NCBI RefSeq assembly: GCF_900343145.1
Contig: NZ_LT996886.1
Span: 806,001 to 870,000 of the forward strand
Length of the DNA: 64,000 bases
Direction of reading: 5' to 3'
From: Tessaracoccus timonensis
GTDB lineage: Bacteria; Actinomycetota; Actinomycetes; Propionibacteriales; Propionibacteriaceae
Shown here: piece by piece, positions 1-8,634 of the stretch
Layout: every line of letters starts with the position of its first letter
Numbering within the stretch: position 1 is the stretch's first letter
Program-made: the position numbers and the translations under genes
The notes under the pieces: generated by a model
Told to the model about the DNA's origin: nothing
What the model saw: only the letters and a program-made list of their open reading frames with translations
Database searches by the model: none

Positions 1-5
1 TTCAC

Positions 6-51
6 AAGGAATGAGGGATTCCACCGTTTTTGGTGGAATCCCTCATTCCTT
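6..51. repeat. Palindromic element family A, copy A1
   Basis: A perfect inverted repeat: 20-bp arms at 6-25 and 32-51 with a 6-nt loop (GTTTTT). The arm begins AAGGAATGAGGG. The same arms recur at 1028-1075 and 30789-30838 with different loops. The minus-strand gene next to it takes its TGA stop (43-45) from the 3' arm. Confidence 0.95.
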
Positions 52-951
52 ATTGCAGTCACACGTCGTTGACCCTCGGTTCCCGTCCCAGCCACCCTGC
101 TCCAGCCCACGCGCGAGCTGGTCTGCAGCCCGGCATGCCTGTGCGTTCACCTGCACCCAGCCAAACCGCAGCGTGCGTTCGTCGTGAACGAGCAGGTGTT
201 CGTTATCGCGGAAATAATCGTGCGCCTTATCACGGTGGTGGCTTGCACCATCGGCCTCGACGATGAGCCCGTATTCGTCGTAGTGGTTGTCGACGCGGCC
301 CGCCGTGCGTCGACGTTGGCGGTCCGGCTCCGGCAGACCATGGGCGCGAATCACGTTGCGCAGCAGCAGATACTCCAGCGCGCTCTCGATCCCTGCTTCC
401 CCTTCCTCACACAGCCGCGCGATCAGCCGTCGATGCCGCTGCCGGCCCCGGCCATTGAGTTCCCTTGCCACGCGCTCGCCAGTGGTGTGCCGCTCCGCTA
501 GCGCACGCGTGAGCGCCCCAACAGCATCCACCTCCGACGAACGCTCGGCGATATCAAGCACGGTCACCTCAGGGCGTGTTGCCGGCGGAGTGCCCCGCCC
601 GCCGCGCTTCCCCTGCCGAAACTGCACAAGCCACGGCCCCACCCGCATGTCCTCGTGTACATGCCTGGCCCACACGACCACCGTGCGGGGTTCCGTCGGG
701 AGGAAACCTGCGAGGTGACCGGCAGCCTCGCCGCCCACCACTGCACCCTCTCCCCCGCGCAGCAGCCCGGCCCAGACTGCGGCGGCGAAGGTCATGGCTT
801 CGACGAAGATCCCCGACGCCACGCGAACCCACCGTCTCGCCAGGCGCTCGATCTGCCGCCTGGAAAACCCGAGCGCCAGTAGCTGTTTCGCGCTCACTGC
901 ACCTGCCTGCGTGCGCAGGAGCGAGGCAAGCGCTGCGTCGGGATGCACCAT
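43..951 (-). CDS. AbiEi-like winged-helix plus DUF559 (Vsr-like) nuclease-fold protein
   Basis: Function unknown; the domain layout is that of many actinobacterial AbiEi antitoxin-like/DUF559 proteins. Residues about 15-50 form a helix-turn-helix region (QLLALGFSRRQIERLARRW) typical of AbiEi-type N-termini. The last 85 residues resemble the very-short-patch-repair endonuclease fold: RVDNHYDEYGLIVEADG supplies the acidic residues of a PD-(D/E)xK-type site and RTLRFGWVQV follows as usual. No partner toxin gene is visible. The frame stays open upstream to 1047, inside a palindrome copy, so I chose the ATG at 951; neither start has a good ribosome site. The gene is bracketed by two family A palindromes and its stop lies in one. 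Whether it is an active nuclease is unknown. Confidence 0.7.
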   Translation of the reverse strand: MVHPDAALASLLRTQAGAVSAKQLLALGFSRRQIERLARRWVRVASGIFVEAMTFAAAVWAGLLRGGEGAVVGGEAAGHLAGFLPTEPRTVVVWARHVHEDMRVGPWLVQFRQGKRGGRGTPPATRPEVTVLDIAERSSEVDAVGALTRALAERHTTGERVARELNGRGRQRHRRLIARLCEEGEAGIESALEYLLLRNVIRAHGLPEPDRQRRRTAGRVDNHYDEYGLIVEADGASHHRDKAHDYFRDNEHLLVHDERTLRFGWVQVNAQACRAADQLARGLEQGGWDGNRGSTTCDCNKE

Positions 952-1027
952 GGCGACATGCTGCCCTGGCTGGGCGCTCCCGTCCATGCCCCATCGCGAA
1001 GCTGTGGAAAACTCACCCCTCCACAGA

Positions 1028-1075
1028 TAAGGAATGAGGGATTCCACCGAAAATGGTGGAATCCCTCATTCCTTA
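1028..1075. repeat. Palindromic element family A, copy A2
   Basis: Perfect 21-bp arms (1028-1048 and 1055-1075) with loop GAAAAT. It lies between the 3' end of mmsA and the DUF559-type gene, both on the minus strand. Its loop is the reverse complement of the loop of copy A3, so A2 and A3 are the same unit in opposite orientation. Confidence 0.95.
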
Positions 1076-1122
1076 ATTCCGCCGGGCTTCGGCGAAGCCC
1101 ATCGCCCAGCTGGGCGGCGGAT

Positions 1123-2634
1123 TTACCGCGAAGCGGAGGCAACGAAGTCGAGCCCGACGTGTTCGTCGGGGCGACCTGCCCAGCGGGTGGTGATGACCTT
1201 GGCCTTCGTGTAGAAGTTCACGCCCTCCTGGCCGTGCATCTTCACGTCGCCGTACAGCGAGCCCTTCCAGCCACCGAAGGAGTAGTAGCCCACCGGCACC
1301 GGGATCGGCACGTTGATGCCCACCATGCCTGCTTCGACGTCGAGCTCGAAGCGACGAGCGTAGTCACCCGACTCGGTGAAGATCGCCGAACCGTTGCCGA
1401 ACTCGCTGGAGTTCACGATCTTGATGGCCTCGTCGTAGCTCTCGGCACGCACGACGACGAGCACGGGGCCGAAGATCTCCTCGCAGTACGCCTTGGTGTC
1501 GAGCGGCACGTTGTCGAGGATCGTCGGGCCGAGCCAGTTGCCGCCGGCGAACTGCTCGTCGGCGTGCTGGAATCCGCGGCCATCCAAGACCACGCGAGCA
1601 CCCGCGGCCTCAGCCTCGTCGATCCAGGAGATGATGCGCTCCTTCGACTTGGCGGAGATGACGGGGCCGAGCTCGGACTTCGGGTCTTCGCCCGGACCAA
1701 GCACGAGCGCCTCCGCCTTGGTCTTCACCTTCTCAATCAGCGGATCGGCGGCCTCACCCACGGCCACCACGACGGGCAGCGCCATGCAGCGCTGACCAGC
1801 CGCGCCGAACGCACCGGAGACGATGTGCTTCGCAGCAAAATCGAGGTTGGCGTCGGGCATCACGATGGCGTGGTTGTTCGCGCCGCCGAGCGCCTGGTAA
1901 CGCTTGCCGGTCTTCGCGCAGCCCTCAGCGATGATCTTCGCCACCGGCGTCGAGCCGACGAACGAGATCGCGTCGATGCCGTCGGAGCTGAGCATCTGCT
2001 GCACCACTTGCTTGTCGCCGCAGACCACCTGGAACAGGCCGTCGGGCAGGCCCGCCTCCTGGTACATCTTCGCGACGGTGAGGGACACCGTCGGCACTGG
2101 GGTGGCCGGCTTCAGCACGACGGCGTTGCCGGTGGCCAGCGCCATCGGGTGCATCCACATGGGCACCATCATGGGGAAGTTGAACGGGCAGATGGCGCCG
2201 ACGACGCCGACGGGCTGGCGAATGGTGTGGATGTCGATGCCCGTCGAGGCGCCGGAGGTGTAGTCGCCCTTGAGCGCATTGTGGATGCCGCAGGCGAACT
2301 CGACGATCTCCAGACCACGCGCGATCTCACCGAGCGCATCGCCGTGGGTCTTCCCGCCTTCCTTCACGATGATGGCGGCGAGTTCATCCTGGCGTTCCAC
2401 CATGAGGTTGCGGAAGTTGAACATGACGGCGGTGCGCTTCGCGAGCGACATAGCCGCCCATTCCTTCTGCGCCTCGCGGGCGCCCTGGATGGCGCGCTCG
2501 ATGAGCTCGATGCTCGCCTCCGCGACGCCGCCGAGCACCTGGCCGGTAGTGGGCGAGTCGATGTCGATGACGTCGGCGCCGTCTTCGACGACCTCCTTGC
2601 CATCAATCCAATGCTTCATGGTCAGTTCACTCAT
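1123..2634 (-). CDS. mmsA: CoA-acylating methylmalonate/malonate semialdehyde dehydrogenase
   Basis: Aldehyde dehydrogenase of the MmsA/IolA type (503 residues, the usual length). It oxidises malonic (or methylmalonic) semialdehyde with NAD+ and CoA to acetyl- (or propionyl-) CoA, the last step of inositol breakdown. Visible signatures are ICPFNFPMMVPMWM near residue 150, the nucleotide-binding FVGST near 226 and the catalytic cysteine in GQRCMAL (Cys283). The usual GGAKNH stretch reads GGANNH here. It is the last gene of iolC-iolB-iolD-mmsA, 13 nt after iolD, with an AAGGAG ribosome site 6 nt before the ATG. Operon position favours the IolA role; a part in valine or propionate metabolism is also possible. 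Confidence 0.93.
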   Translation of the reverse strand: MSELTMKHWIDGKEVVEDGADVIDIDSPTTGQVLGGVAEASIELIERAIQGAREAQKEWAAMSLAKRTAVMFNFRNLMVERQDELAAIIVKEGGKTHGDALGEIARGLEIVEFACGIHNALKGDYTSGASTGIDIHTIRQPVGVVGAICPFNFPMMVPMWMHPMALATGNAVVLKPATPVPTVSLTVAKMYQEAGLPDGLFQVVCGDKQVVQQMLSSDGIDAISFVGSTPVAKIIAEGCAKTGKRYQALGGANNHAIVMPDANLDFAAKHIVSGAFGAAGQRCMALPVVVAVGEAADPLIEKVKTKAEALVLGPGEDPKSELGPVISAKSKERIISWIDEAEAAGARVVLDGRGFQHADEQFAGGNWLGPTILDNVPLDTKAYCEEIFGPVLVVVRAESYDEAIKIVNSSEFGNGSAIFTESGDYARRFELDVEAGMVGINVPIPVPVGYYSFGGWKGSLYGDVKMHGQEGVNFYTKAKVITTRWAGRPDEHVGLDFVASASR

Positions 2635-2647
2635 GTGTTGCTCCTTG

Positions 2648-4531
2648 TCAGAAGAATCGACGCTGAGCCTTCACGGCCTCGGCGTACTCGGTGTATGCGG
2701 TCTGGGTGGATTCAAGGTTGGACACCGGCGCGACGGGCACGTCCCACCAGCCGGTGCCGGGCGGGTTGGGCCCGTACAGATCGGTGTCGATGTGGATCAT
2801 CGTGGTGTGCGTCGACTCCGTCGCCTTCTGGTAGGCGGCACGGAACTCGTCGATGGTCTTGACCTCGATGACGTCGATGCCCCACGAGCGGGCGTTGGCG
2901 GCGATGTCGACGGGGATGAGCTCGTCGGTGGCCTTGCCTTCCTCGTCGCGCATCCGGTACTTGGTGCCGAAGCGCTGCGAGCCGTGCGACTCGGACAGCG
3001 AGCCAATCGACGCGTACCCGTGGTTCTGCAGCAACACGAGGATGACCTTCTCGCGCTGCTGCACGATGGTGGCGAGCTCCATGGGCAGCATCTGGTACGT
3101 GCCGTCGCCGACGATGGCCACCACCTCGGAATCGGGTAGCGCCATCTTGACGCCGAGCGCGGCCGGGATCTCGTAGCCCATGCACGAGAACGCGTATTCG
3201 ACGTGGTATCCCACCGGGGTGCTGGCGCGCCAGAGGCACTGGAGGTCACCCGGCATGGAACCCGCAGCGTTGATGAGAACGTCGTTCGGGCCCATGAGCC
3301 CGTTGAGCGCGCCAAACACCTCGGTCTGGGCCGGCAACGGCCCGTGCCCCAGGTGGTAGCACTCGTCGGTGGTGCGCTGCCAGGCGGCAACTTCGTCGGT
3401 GATCTTCGTGGCCCATTCCTCGGGCACGCGGTACCCGTCGAGTGCCGGGGCGAGTGCCCGCAGCGTCTCGCGCGCGTCGCCGACGACCATCTCGGCGCCC
3501 TGCTTGGCGGCGTCGAAGGCGCCGACGTTGATGTTCACGAAGCGCACGTCGGGGTTCTTGAACTGCGTCTGGGAACTGGTGGTGAAGTCGGAGTAGCGGG
3601 TGCCGATGCCGATGATGAGGTCGGCTTCTTCGGCCAGCGCGTTGGCCGAGCCAGCGCCAGTAGCACCGACGCCGCCCACAGCCTGCGGGTGATCCCAGTT
3701 GATGGCGCCCTTACCGGCCTGCGTGTCGGACACCGGGATGCCGGTGGCACTCGCCAGGGCGCGGAGCTCGTCGCAGGCCCCGGAGTAAATGGTGCCGCCA
3801 CCGGAAATGATGAGCGGCTTCGACGACGCCTTGATGGCCTCGACGGCGCGGGCGAGGGCTGCCTCGTCGGGGCGAATGCGCCCCACGTGCCACACCTTCT
3901 TCTGGAAGAATTCCAGCGGCCAGTCGTACGCCTCGGCCTGGACGTCCTCGGGGAGGCAGATGGTGGCGGCGCCGGTGTCAACCGGATCGGTGAGCACGCG
4001 CATGGCGCGCGGAAGCGCCACCATGAGCTGCTCAGGACGGTTCACGCGGTCCCAAAACTTCGACACCGGACGGAAGGCGTCGTTGACGCTCACGTCGGGG
4101 TTCGTCGGGTCTTCGAGCTGCTGCAGCACCGGGTCGGGCGCGCGGTTCGCGAAGATGTCGGAGGGGAACAGCAGCACGGGCACGCGGTTGGTGGTGGCGA
4201 GCGCGGCGCCGGTCACCATGTTGAGCGCGCCGGGGCCGATGGACGACGTGACTGCGAGGGTCTCCAGCCGGTCTTTCGCCTTCGCGTAGGCAGCGGCGAC
4301 GTGCACCATGCCCTGTTCGTTGCGGCCATGCCAGAACTCGACGCGATCCTCGCCCTCGTCGGGCGCGATCTCGTTCTGCAGCAGGGCCTGGCCGAGCCCG
4401 GCCACGTTACCGTGACCGAAGATGCCGAACATGCCGCGGATGAAGCGGCGCTCCACCCCGTCGCGCTCGGAATACTGCTGCGAGAGGTAGCGAACGACGG
4501 CTTGACCAACCGTCAGACGAATCGTGCTCAT
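2648..4531 (-). CDS. iolD: 3D-(3,5/4)-trihydroxycyclohexane-1,2-dione hydrolase
   Basis: ThDP-dependent ring-opening enzyme of myo-inositol catabolism, making 5-deoxy-D-glucuronate. The 627-residue length is normal. The N-terminal pyrimidine-binding domain has the activating glutamate region (EDRVEFWHGRNEQGM), a central domain follows, and the C-terminal ThDP/Mg motif begins GDGTYQMLPMELA and ends LLQNHGYAS. The start codon overlaps the iolB stop (ATGA) and has AAGGAG 5 nt upstream. As a ThDP enzyme it depends on thiamine, which the thi operon near 42-46 kb supplies. Confidence 0.95.
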   Translation of the reverse strand: MSTIRLTVGQAVVRYLSQQYSERDGVERRFIRGMFGIFGHGNVAGLGQALLQNEIAPDEGEDRVEFWHGRNEQGMVHVAAAYAKAKDRLETLAVTSSIGPGALNMVTGAALATTNRVPVLLFPSDIFANRAPDPVLQQLEDPTNPDVSVNDAFRPVSKFWDRVNRPEQLMVALPRAMRVLTDPVDTGAATICLPEDVQAEAYDWPLEFFQKKVWHVGRIRPDEAALARAVEAIKASSKPLIISGGGTIYSGACDELRALASATGIPVSDTQAGKGAINWDHPQAVGGVGATGAGSANALAEEADLIIGIGTRYSDFTTSSQTQFKNPDVRFVNINVGAFDAAKQGAEMVVGDARETLRALAPALDGYRVPEEWATKITDEVAAWQRTTDECYHLGHGPLPAQTEVFGALNGLMGPNDVLINAAGSMPGDLQCLWRASTPVGYHVEYAFSCMGYEIPAALGVKMALPDSEVVAIVGDGTYQMLPMELATIVQQREKVILVLLQNHGYASIGSLSESHGSQRFGTKYRMRDEEGKATDELIPVDIAANARSWGIDVIEVKTIDEFRAAYQKATESTHTTMIHIDTDLYGPNPPGTGWWDVPVAPVSNLESTQTAYTEYAEAVKAQRRFF

Positions 4532-5397
4532 ACGTGCTCCTTGGGATCAAGCGGGAGGCGGGGGTCAGCGTCGGCGGACTCCCAGGTGTCGCGCAGCCAG
4601 CCGTAACAGGGATCGTCGACGGACAGCCACGTGGAATCGCCAGGACCAGCCATGACGTTCAAGTAGTACAGGTTGTATCCGGGCGCGGCCACGCAGGGGC
4701 CGTGGTAGCCGTGCGGCACGAGCGCGACGTCTCCATTGCCGACGCGGAGAGCCACGTCGATGGGACGCTCATCGGTGCCGTAGGTGGCGTGGAACGCCAT
4801 GCCGGGGCCGTGCTCGTCGGGCTCAATCTCGAAGTAGTAGATCTCCTCGAGCTCGCGCTCGTTCTCGGAGTCCTCGTCGTGCTTGTGGGGCGGGTAGCTC
4901 GACCAGTTGCCGCCTGGGGTGATGACCTCGGTGACGAGCAGACGCGATGTGTGCAGCGGGTTGCCGATGGCGTAGTTGGACACCTGACGGCTCATCACGC
5001 CAGCGCCGCGAATGCCCACGCTGACCTCGTCGGCCGGGCAGTAGCGCACCTCAAGCTTTTCGGAGGCCACGCAGTACGGCAGCGCGAACCGCCCGTCGCG
5101 CGTAGCGGTGACGGTGGCTTCCGCACCCGACGGCAGGTACAGGTAGTCGGTGGTCTCACCCCAGATGGTGGAGCGGCCCTGCAGCTCGTGGCTCTGCCCG
5201 TCCACTTCGACGGTGCACCCGCCGGCAAGCGGCAGCACCAGGTATTCGTGGCCTTCCGTGCGGAGCGTGTGCGATTCGCAGGCGGCAAGCGCAACCACCT
5301 GCAGCCCAGACCAGGTCCATCCTGCACGTTCTGGGCTGACGTCCACTTCGACGGCCCCGTTGGCCGTCGAGCCTGCGGGCAACACGTGTTCAGTCAT
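4528..5397 (-). CDS. iolB: 5-deoxy-glucuronate isomerase
   Basis: Cupin-fold isomerase that converts 5-deoxy-D-glucuronate to 2-deoxy-5-keto-D-gluconate, the step between IolD and IolC. The metal-site region YPPHKHDEDSENERELEEIYYFE is family-typical, with its histidines and glutamates. I set the start at ATG 5397 (MTEHVLPAG, 289 residues) because a GAGGAG ribosome site lies a few bases upstream; the frame is open to 5424 but that start has no such site. It overlaps the iolC end by 8 nt and the iolD start by 4 nt, indicating translational coupling. Confidence 0.93.
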   Translation of the reverse strand: MTEHVLPAGSTANGAVEVDVSPERAGWTWSGLQVVALAACESHTLRTEGHEYLVLPLAGGCTVEVDGQSHELQGRSTIWGETTDYLYLPSGAEATVTATRDGRFALPYCVASEKLEVRYCPADEVSVGIRGAGVMSRQVSNYAIGNPLHTSRLLVTEVITPGGNWSSYPPHKHDEDSENERELEEIYYFEIEPDEHGPGMAFHATYGTDERPIDVALRVGNGDVALVPHGYHGPCVAAPGYNLYYLNVMAGPGDSTWLSVDDPCYGWLRDTWESADADPRLPLDPKEHV

Positions 5398-6406
5398 TGC
5401 TCTCCTCACTTGGAGCTCCTTCATGGGAGCGATTGGTTGTGCATGTTCTCGATAGCGGTTGTGGGTGCTCCTGCACCATGCGGCGTAGCTCGGGCAGGGT
5501 GGGCATCGCCGTCGCGCATTCGAGCCTCGACGCGACGATCGCCCCCGCCGCAGATGCTACGGCGAGCATCTCGCCCAGTTCCCAGCCTTGCACCAATCCG
5601 TAACACAGTGCTCCGCCGAAGGCGTCGCCGGAGCCGAGCCCATTGAGCACTTCGACGCGGGTGCCGGGTACGTGTACCACTTCGTCGGAGGTGATGAGCG
5701 TGGCTCCCCGCGCACCGTCCTTCACGATGGCCACCTGCACGCCGAGCTTCAGCAGTGCTCGGCCGGCTGCGATGGGGTCGTCTTCTCCGACGGCGACCTT
5801 GCACTCTTCACGGTTGCCGACGGCGATCGTCACCATCTTGAGTGCGTCACGCATGTGGATGCGGGCCTCGTCGGGGCTCTCCCAGAACTGTGGACGGAAA
5901 TCCAGGTCGAGGGCTGTCATACCGCTGCTCGCGCGGGTTTCGAGAGCGGCGAAGTGTGCGTCGCGGCTGGGCTGGCCGGAGAACCCGGTACCAGTGAGCC
6001 AGAACACGCGCGCGGCTTCGATGGCGCCGACGGGGAGCGTGTCGGGAGTGAGCAGCATGTCGGGCGCGATGGGGCGTCGGTAGAAGTAGAGCGGGAAGTT
6101 GTCGGGCGGGAAGATCTCGCAGAAGGTGACGGGGGTGTTGTGCCCGACCATGGTTTGCACGAAGTCTTCGTACACACCCAGGCGACCGAGTTCCTCGCGG
6201 CAGAAGGTGCCGAACGGGTCTTCGCCGACGGCGCTCACGATGCCCGACGAGCTACCCAAACGCGCTGCGTTAGTGGGGCTGCCGCCCAGGAATTTGCCGA
6301 AATTGTCGACGTCCTGCAGGCCGACGCCGGTCTGCAGTGGATAAATATCCACACCGATGCGCCCCATCGTGAGCACATCCAGTGCATCGACATTGAACAG
6401 TCCCAT
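5390..6406 (-). CDS. iolC: 5-dehydro-2-deoxygluconokinase (PfkB family)
   Basis: Sugar kinase phosphorylating 2-deoxy-5-keto-D-gluconate with ATP in inositol catabolism. PfkB signatures are visible: GGSPTNAARLG near the N-terminus for substrate binding and LNGLGSGDAFGGALCYG near the C-terminus with the catalytic Asp. First gene of the operon. The frame is open to a GTG at 6433, but that codon sits at the predicted transcription start (promoter at 6437-6464), so the ATG at 6406 (MGLFNVDAL, 338 residues) is the likely start. The aldolase acting next (IolJ), the dehydrogenase IolG and the dehydratase IolE are not in this window. Confidence 0.93.
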   Translation of the reverse strand: MGLFNVDALDVLTMGRIGVDIYPLQTGVGLQDVDNFGKFLGGSPTNAARLGSSSGIVSAVGEDPFGTFCREELGRLGVYEDFVQTMVGHNTPVTFCEIFPPDNFPLYFYRRPIAPDMLLTPDTLPVGAIEAARVFWLTGTGFSGQPSRDAHFAALETRASSGMTALDLDFRPQFWESPDEARIHMRDALKMVTIAVGNREECKVAVGEDDPIAAGRALLKLGVQVAIVKDGARGATLITSDEVVHVPGTRVEVLNGLGSGDAFGGALCYGLVQGWELGEMLAVASAAGAIVASRLECATAMPTLPELRRMVQEHPQPLSRTCTTNRSHEGAPSEESND

Positions 6407-6436
6407 GTCACCCGCTTCGTCGAGGTCCTGCACTCA

Positions 6437-6468
6437 ATCCTAGACAGGCATTCCCAAATGTCAAGACA
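6437..6468 (-). promoter_or_regulatory. iol operon promoter with candidate operator
   Basis: Reading the minus strand: -35 TTGACA (6459-6464), 16 nt, -10 TAGGAT (6437-6442). A perfect inverted repeat TGTC-TT-GACA (6459-6468) overlaps the -35 box. A second TGTCTAGGA half-site begins at 6447, exactly 21 nt downstream of the first TGTC. The divergent GntR gene is the obvious candidate ligand. Confidence 0.7.
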
Positions 6469-6513
6469 AACTGGGAGGCAGGGCGCTGGATAGGGCTCCC
6501 AAATTCGCTCAAA

Positions 6514-6541
6514 TCTTTGTATCCTCCTACGATGCTATAAG
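6514..6541 (+). promoter_or_regulatory. Candidate promoter of the GntR gene
   Basis: An extended -10 element TGCTATAAG (6533-6541) precedes the GntR start by about 20 nt. The motif TCTTTGTAT (6514-6522) just upstream resembles half of the palindrome before the transaldolase gene (7337-7354), suggesting shared control. The -35 is weak. Confidence 0.45.
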
Positions 6542-6562
6542 TCACAACAAGAAAGCCCGAGG

Positions 6563-7306
6563 ATGTCCAAAGAGCATTTCAGTCTCGAAGTGGAGATTGA
6601 TCGCAACAGCCCAATCCCCCTGCACCAGCAGATCGCCGACCCACTGATCAACCTGATCCAGTCGGGCGCCGTCGAGCCGGGCACGAAGCTCGAAGATGAG
6701 GTTTCGATGGCCCAGCGACTCCAGGTGTCCCGACCGACAGCCCGGCGCGCGCTCGAAACCCTCGTGAACCGCGGCTTGATCGTGCGTCGACGGGGCGCAG
6801 GCACCGCCGTCGCTCCCCGCCAGATTCATCGCCCCATGGCGCTCACGAGCCTCCACGACGACCTCGCCCGCGACGGTCGATCCGTCACCACCGAGGTGCT
6901 CGAGTGGATGGCCCACCCCGCCGACGAGGACACCGCAGCCATGCTGTCACTCGCCGTCGGCACCCCCGTCGTGCGCATTAAGCGCCTGCGATTCACCGAC
7001 GGGGAACCCCTCGCCCTCATGACGAACGTGCTGCCCGAAAGTATCGCGCCCACCCGCGCCGAGCTCGTGGACCACGGCTTCTACGAGCTCCTGCGTGAAC
7101 GCGGCGTGCAGATTAAGCTGGGCACCCAGAACATCGGTGCGCGCCTGGCCGACGACACCGAGGCGCAGCTGCTCGACGAACCCCCCGGCGCTGCGCTGCT
7201 CATGATGCAGCGCACGGCCTACGACGAACAGCAACAACCCGTCGAGGTGGGCACCCACGTGTACCGGGCGAGTCGCTACACCTACAGTCAGACGGTGTTT
7301 GCCTGA
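6563..7306 (+). CDS. GntR-family (HutC/UTRA type) transcriptional regulator
   Basis: Likely effector-controlled repressor of the inositol genes. The N-terminal winged helix (residues about 17-80) has the GntR pattern PLHQQIADPLINLIQSG ... VSRPTARRALETLVNRGLIVRRRGAGT. Residues about 95-245 form a UTRA-type sugar or acid sensing domain (RIKRLRFTDGEPLALM near the start). The gene is divergent from iolC and followed by the transaldolase gene. GAGG abuts the ATG, with AAGAAAG a little further upstream, so the ribosome site is not ideal. The ligand is not deducible; an inositol intermediate is the natural guess. Confidence 0.88.
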   Translation: MSKEHFSLEVEIDRNSPIPLHQQIADPLINLIQSGAVEPGTKLEDEVSMAQRLQVSRPTARRALETLVNRGLIVRRRGAGTAVAPRQIHRPMALTSLHDDLARDGRSVTTEVLEWMAHPADEDTAAMLSLAVGTPVVRIKRLRFTDGEPLALMTNVLPESIAPTRAELVDHGFYELLRERGVQIKLGTQNIGARLADDTEAQLLDEPPGAALLMMQRTAYDEQQQPVEVGTHVYRASRYTYSQTVFA

Positions 7307-7336
7307 ATTCAGCCGTGGCCGAAAGGTCCACGTCGA

Positions 7337-7373
7337 ACTTTGTATTGACAAAGTCTCCGTAAAGGCGTTGAAT
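7337..7373 (+). promoter_or_regulatory. Promoter and 18-bp palindrome before the transaldolase gene
   Basis: Perfect palindrome ACTTTGT-ATTG-ACAAAGT (7337-7354) overlapping a -35 TTGACA (7345-7350). A weak -10 (TGAATA, 7369-7374) lies 18 nt on. The half-site recurs before the GntR gene, so this is a candidate operator for the same regulator. Confidence 0.6.
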
Positions 7374-7421
7374 AGTGGCTACGAACACCCGCTCTAGGCT
7401 GAGCCATCAAGGAGGACAGCA

Positions 7422-8501
7422 ATGACCGACGAGCACATCCCCGGCCCTCTGTGGGACGCCGCACAAGAATTTCCCCAAACCGCGCAGTGGAACGACTCCG
7501 CGGACATCGAGGAGCTAAGCCAGTCCATCGCCATGGGCGGCGTGGGAGCCACCTGCAACCCCGTCATCGCCTACACCACCATTAAGAAGTACCCCGACGT
7601 ATGGGGCCCGCGCATCCGTCAGATTGCGCAGGACAACCCGACGTGGGGCGAGAGCGAGATCGGCTGGCAGGCCATCCGGGACATGTCCGTCGAGGCCGCC
7701 AAGCTGCTCGAGCCGGCCTTTAAGGCATCGAATGGTAAGAACGGCCGTCTCTCGGTGCAGACTGACCCCCGCCTCCACCGCAACGCCAAGGCGCTGTCCG
7801 ACCAGGCCTTCGAGTTCCATGAGCTCGCTCCCAACATCATCGTGAAGATCCCCGCCACGAAGGTGGGCATCGAGGCCATCGAGGACGCCACCTACCGCGG
7901 CGTCAGCATCAACGTCACTGTTTCCTTCACCGTGCCTCAAGTCATCGCCGCCGCAGAAGCCATCGAGCGCGGCCTGAAGCGTCGCGAGGAAGAAGGCCTC
8001 GACGTATCGCAGATGGGCCCGGTCGTCACCCTCATGGTTGGGCGACTCGACGACTGGTTGAAGACCGTCGTCGAGAAGGAGAAGCGTTTCCTCGACCCGG
8101 GCCACCTCGAGTGGGCAGGCATCGCCGCGTCGAAGCACGCTTACAAGATCATGAAGGAGCGCGGCCTGCGCGCCCGTCTGCTCATCGCTGCCTACCGCAA
8201 CGTGCTGCAGTGGAGCGAATTCATCGGCGGCGACCTCGTCGTGTCTCCCCCGTTCAAGTGGGCCAAGCGCGTCAACGACTCCGGATACAAGCCGGTGTCG
8301 CGCATCGACGAGCCCGTGGCCGAGCACATCATGGAGACGCTCAAGGGCATCCCCGAGTTCATGCGCGCCTACGAGGTGGACGGCATGAGCGTCGAGGAGT
8401 TCGAGCAGTTCGGCGCCACCCGCAAGACCATCCGCCAGTTCCTGAACGCGGATGCCGACCTCGACCTCCTGGTGCGTGACCTGATCGTCGAAGCCCCGTA
8501 A
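7422..8501 (+). CDS. Transaldolase-family protein
   Basis: TIM-barrel aldolase of the transaldolase family (359 residues). The N-terminal GGVGATCNPVIAY corresponds to the TSNP-like family signature, and NIIVKIPATKVGIEAIE carries the Schiff-base lysine. The C-terminal third is longer than in short fructose-6-phosphate aldolases. It has a very strong AAGGAGG ribosome site and its own promoter with a palindrome shared with the inositol regulator. It may therefore act in inositol or a related sugar pathway rather than the housekeeping pentose phosphate pathway; that is inference from position only. Confidence 0.82.
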   Translation: MTDEHIPGPLWDAAQEFPQTAQWNDSADIEELSQSIAMGGVGATCNPVIAYTTIKKYPDVWGPRIRQIAQDNPTWGESEIGWQAIRDMSVEAAKLLEPAFKASNGKNGRLSVQTDPRLHRNAKALSDQAFEFHELAPNIIVKIPATKVGIEAIEDATYRGVSINVTVSFTVPQVIAAAEAIERGLKRREEEGLDVSQMGPVVTLMVGRLDDWLKTVVEKEKRFLDPGHLEWAGIAASKHAYKIMKERGLRARLLIAAYRNVLQWSEFIGGDLVVSPPFKWAKRVNDSGYKPVSRIDEPVAEHIMETLKGIPEFMRAYEVDGMSVEEFEQFGATRKTIRQFLNADADLDLLVRDLIVEAP

Positions 8502-8525
8502 TCCCTTCCCACTCAGGCGTACACG

Positions 8526-8559
8526 CTGGGGCGGCAGTACTTCGGTGTTGCCGCCCCAG
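8526..8559 (+). terminator. Rho-independent terminator after the transaldolase gene
   Basis: Perfect 11-bp GC-rich stem (CTGGGGCGGCA / TGCCGCCCCAG) with a 12-nt loop, followed by TTGTTTGTG. Confidence 0.85.
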
Positions 8560-8634
8560 TTGTTTGTGCCACCAGATTTGTTTCGACGGCGACGCAGCGT
8601 CGTCGATGCGCACCAGCGAGCAGCACCCCCAGCC

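Noticed and set aside
6-51. Family A palindromes as ordinary rho-independent terminators
   Set aside because: They lack a following T-tract and copies occur between tandem genes as well as convergent ones. Exact conservation over 30 kb points to a dispersed element, although a termination effect cannot be excluded.
943-2862. 639-codon plus-strand frame opposite mmsA
   Set aside because: Antisense shadow rich in Val/Asp/His typical of high-GC complements. The minus strand carries a clear aldehyde dehydrogenase.
6407-6433. GTG at 6433 as the iolC start, with AGGA nearby
   Set aside because: The codon lies at the predicted transcription start of the TTGACA/TAGGAT promoter, so it would hardly be in the mRNA. 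The AGGA is part of the -10 box.
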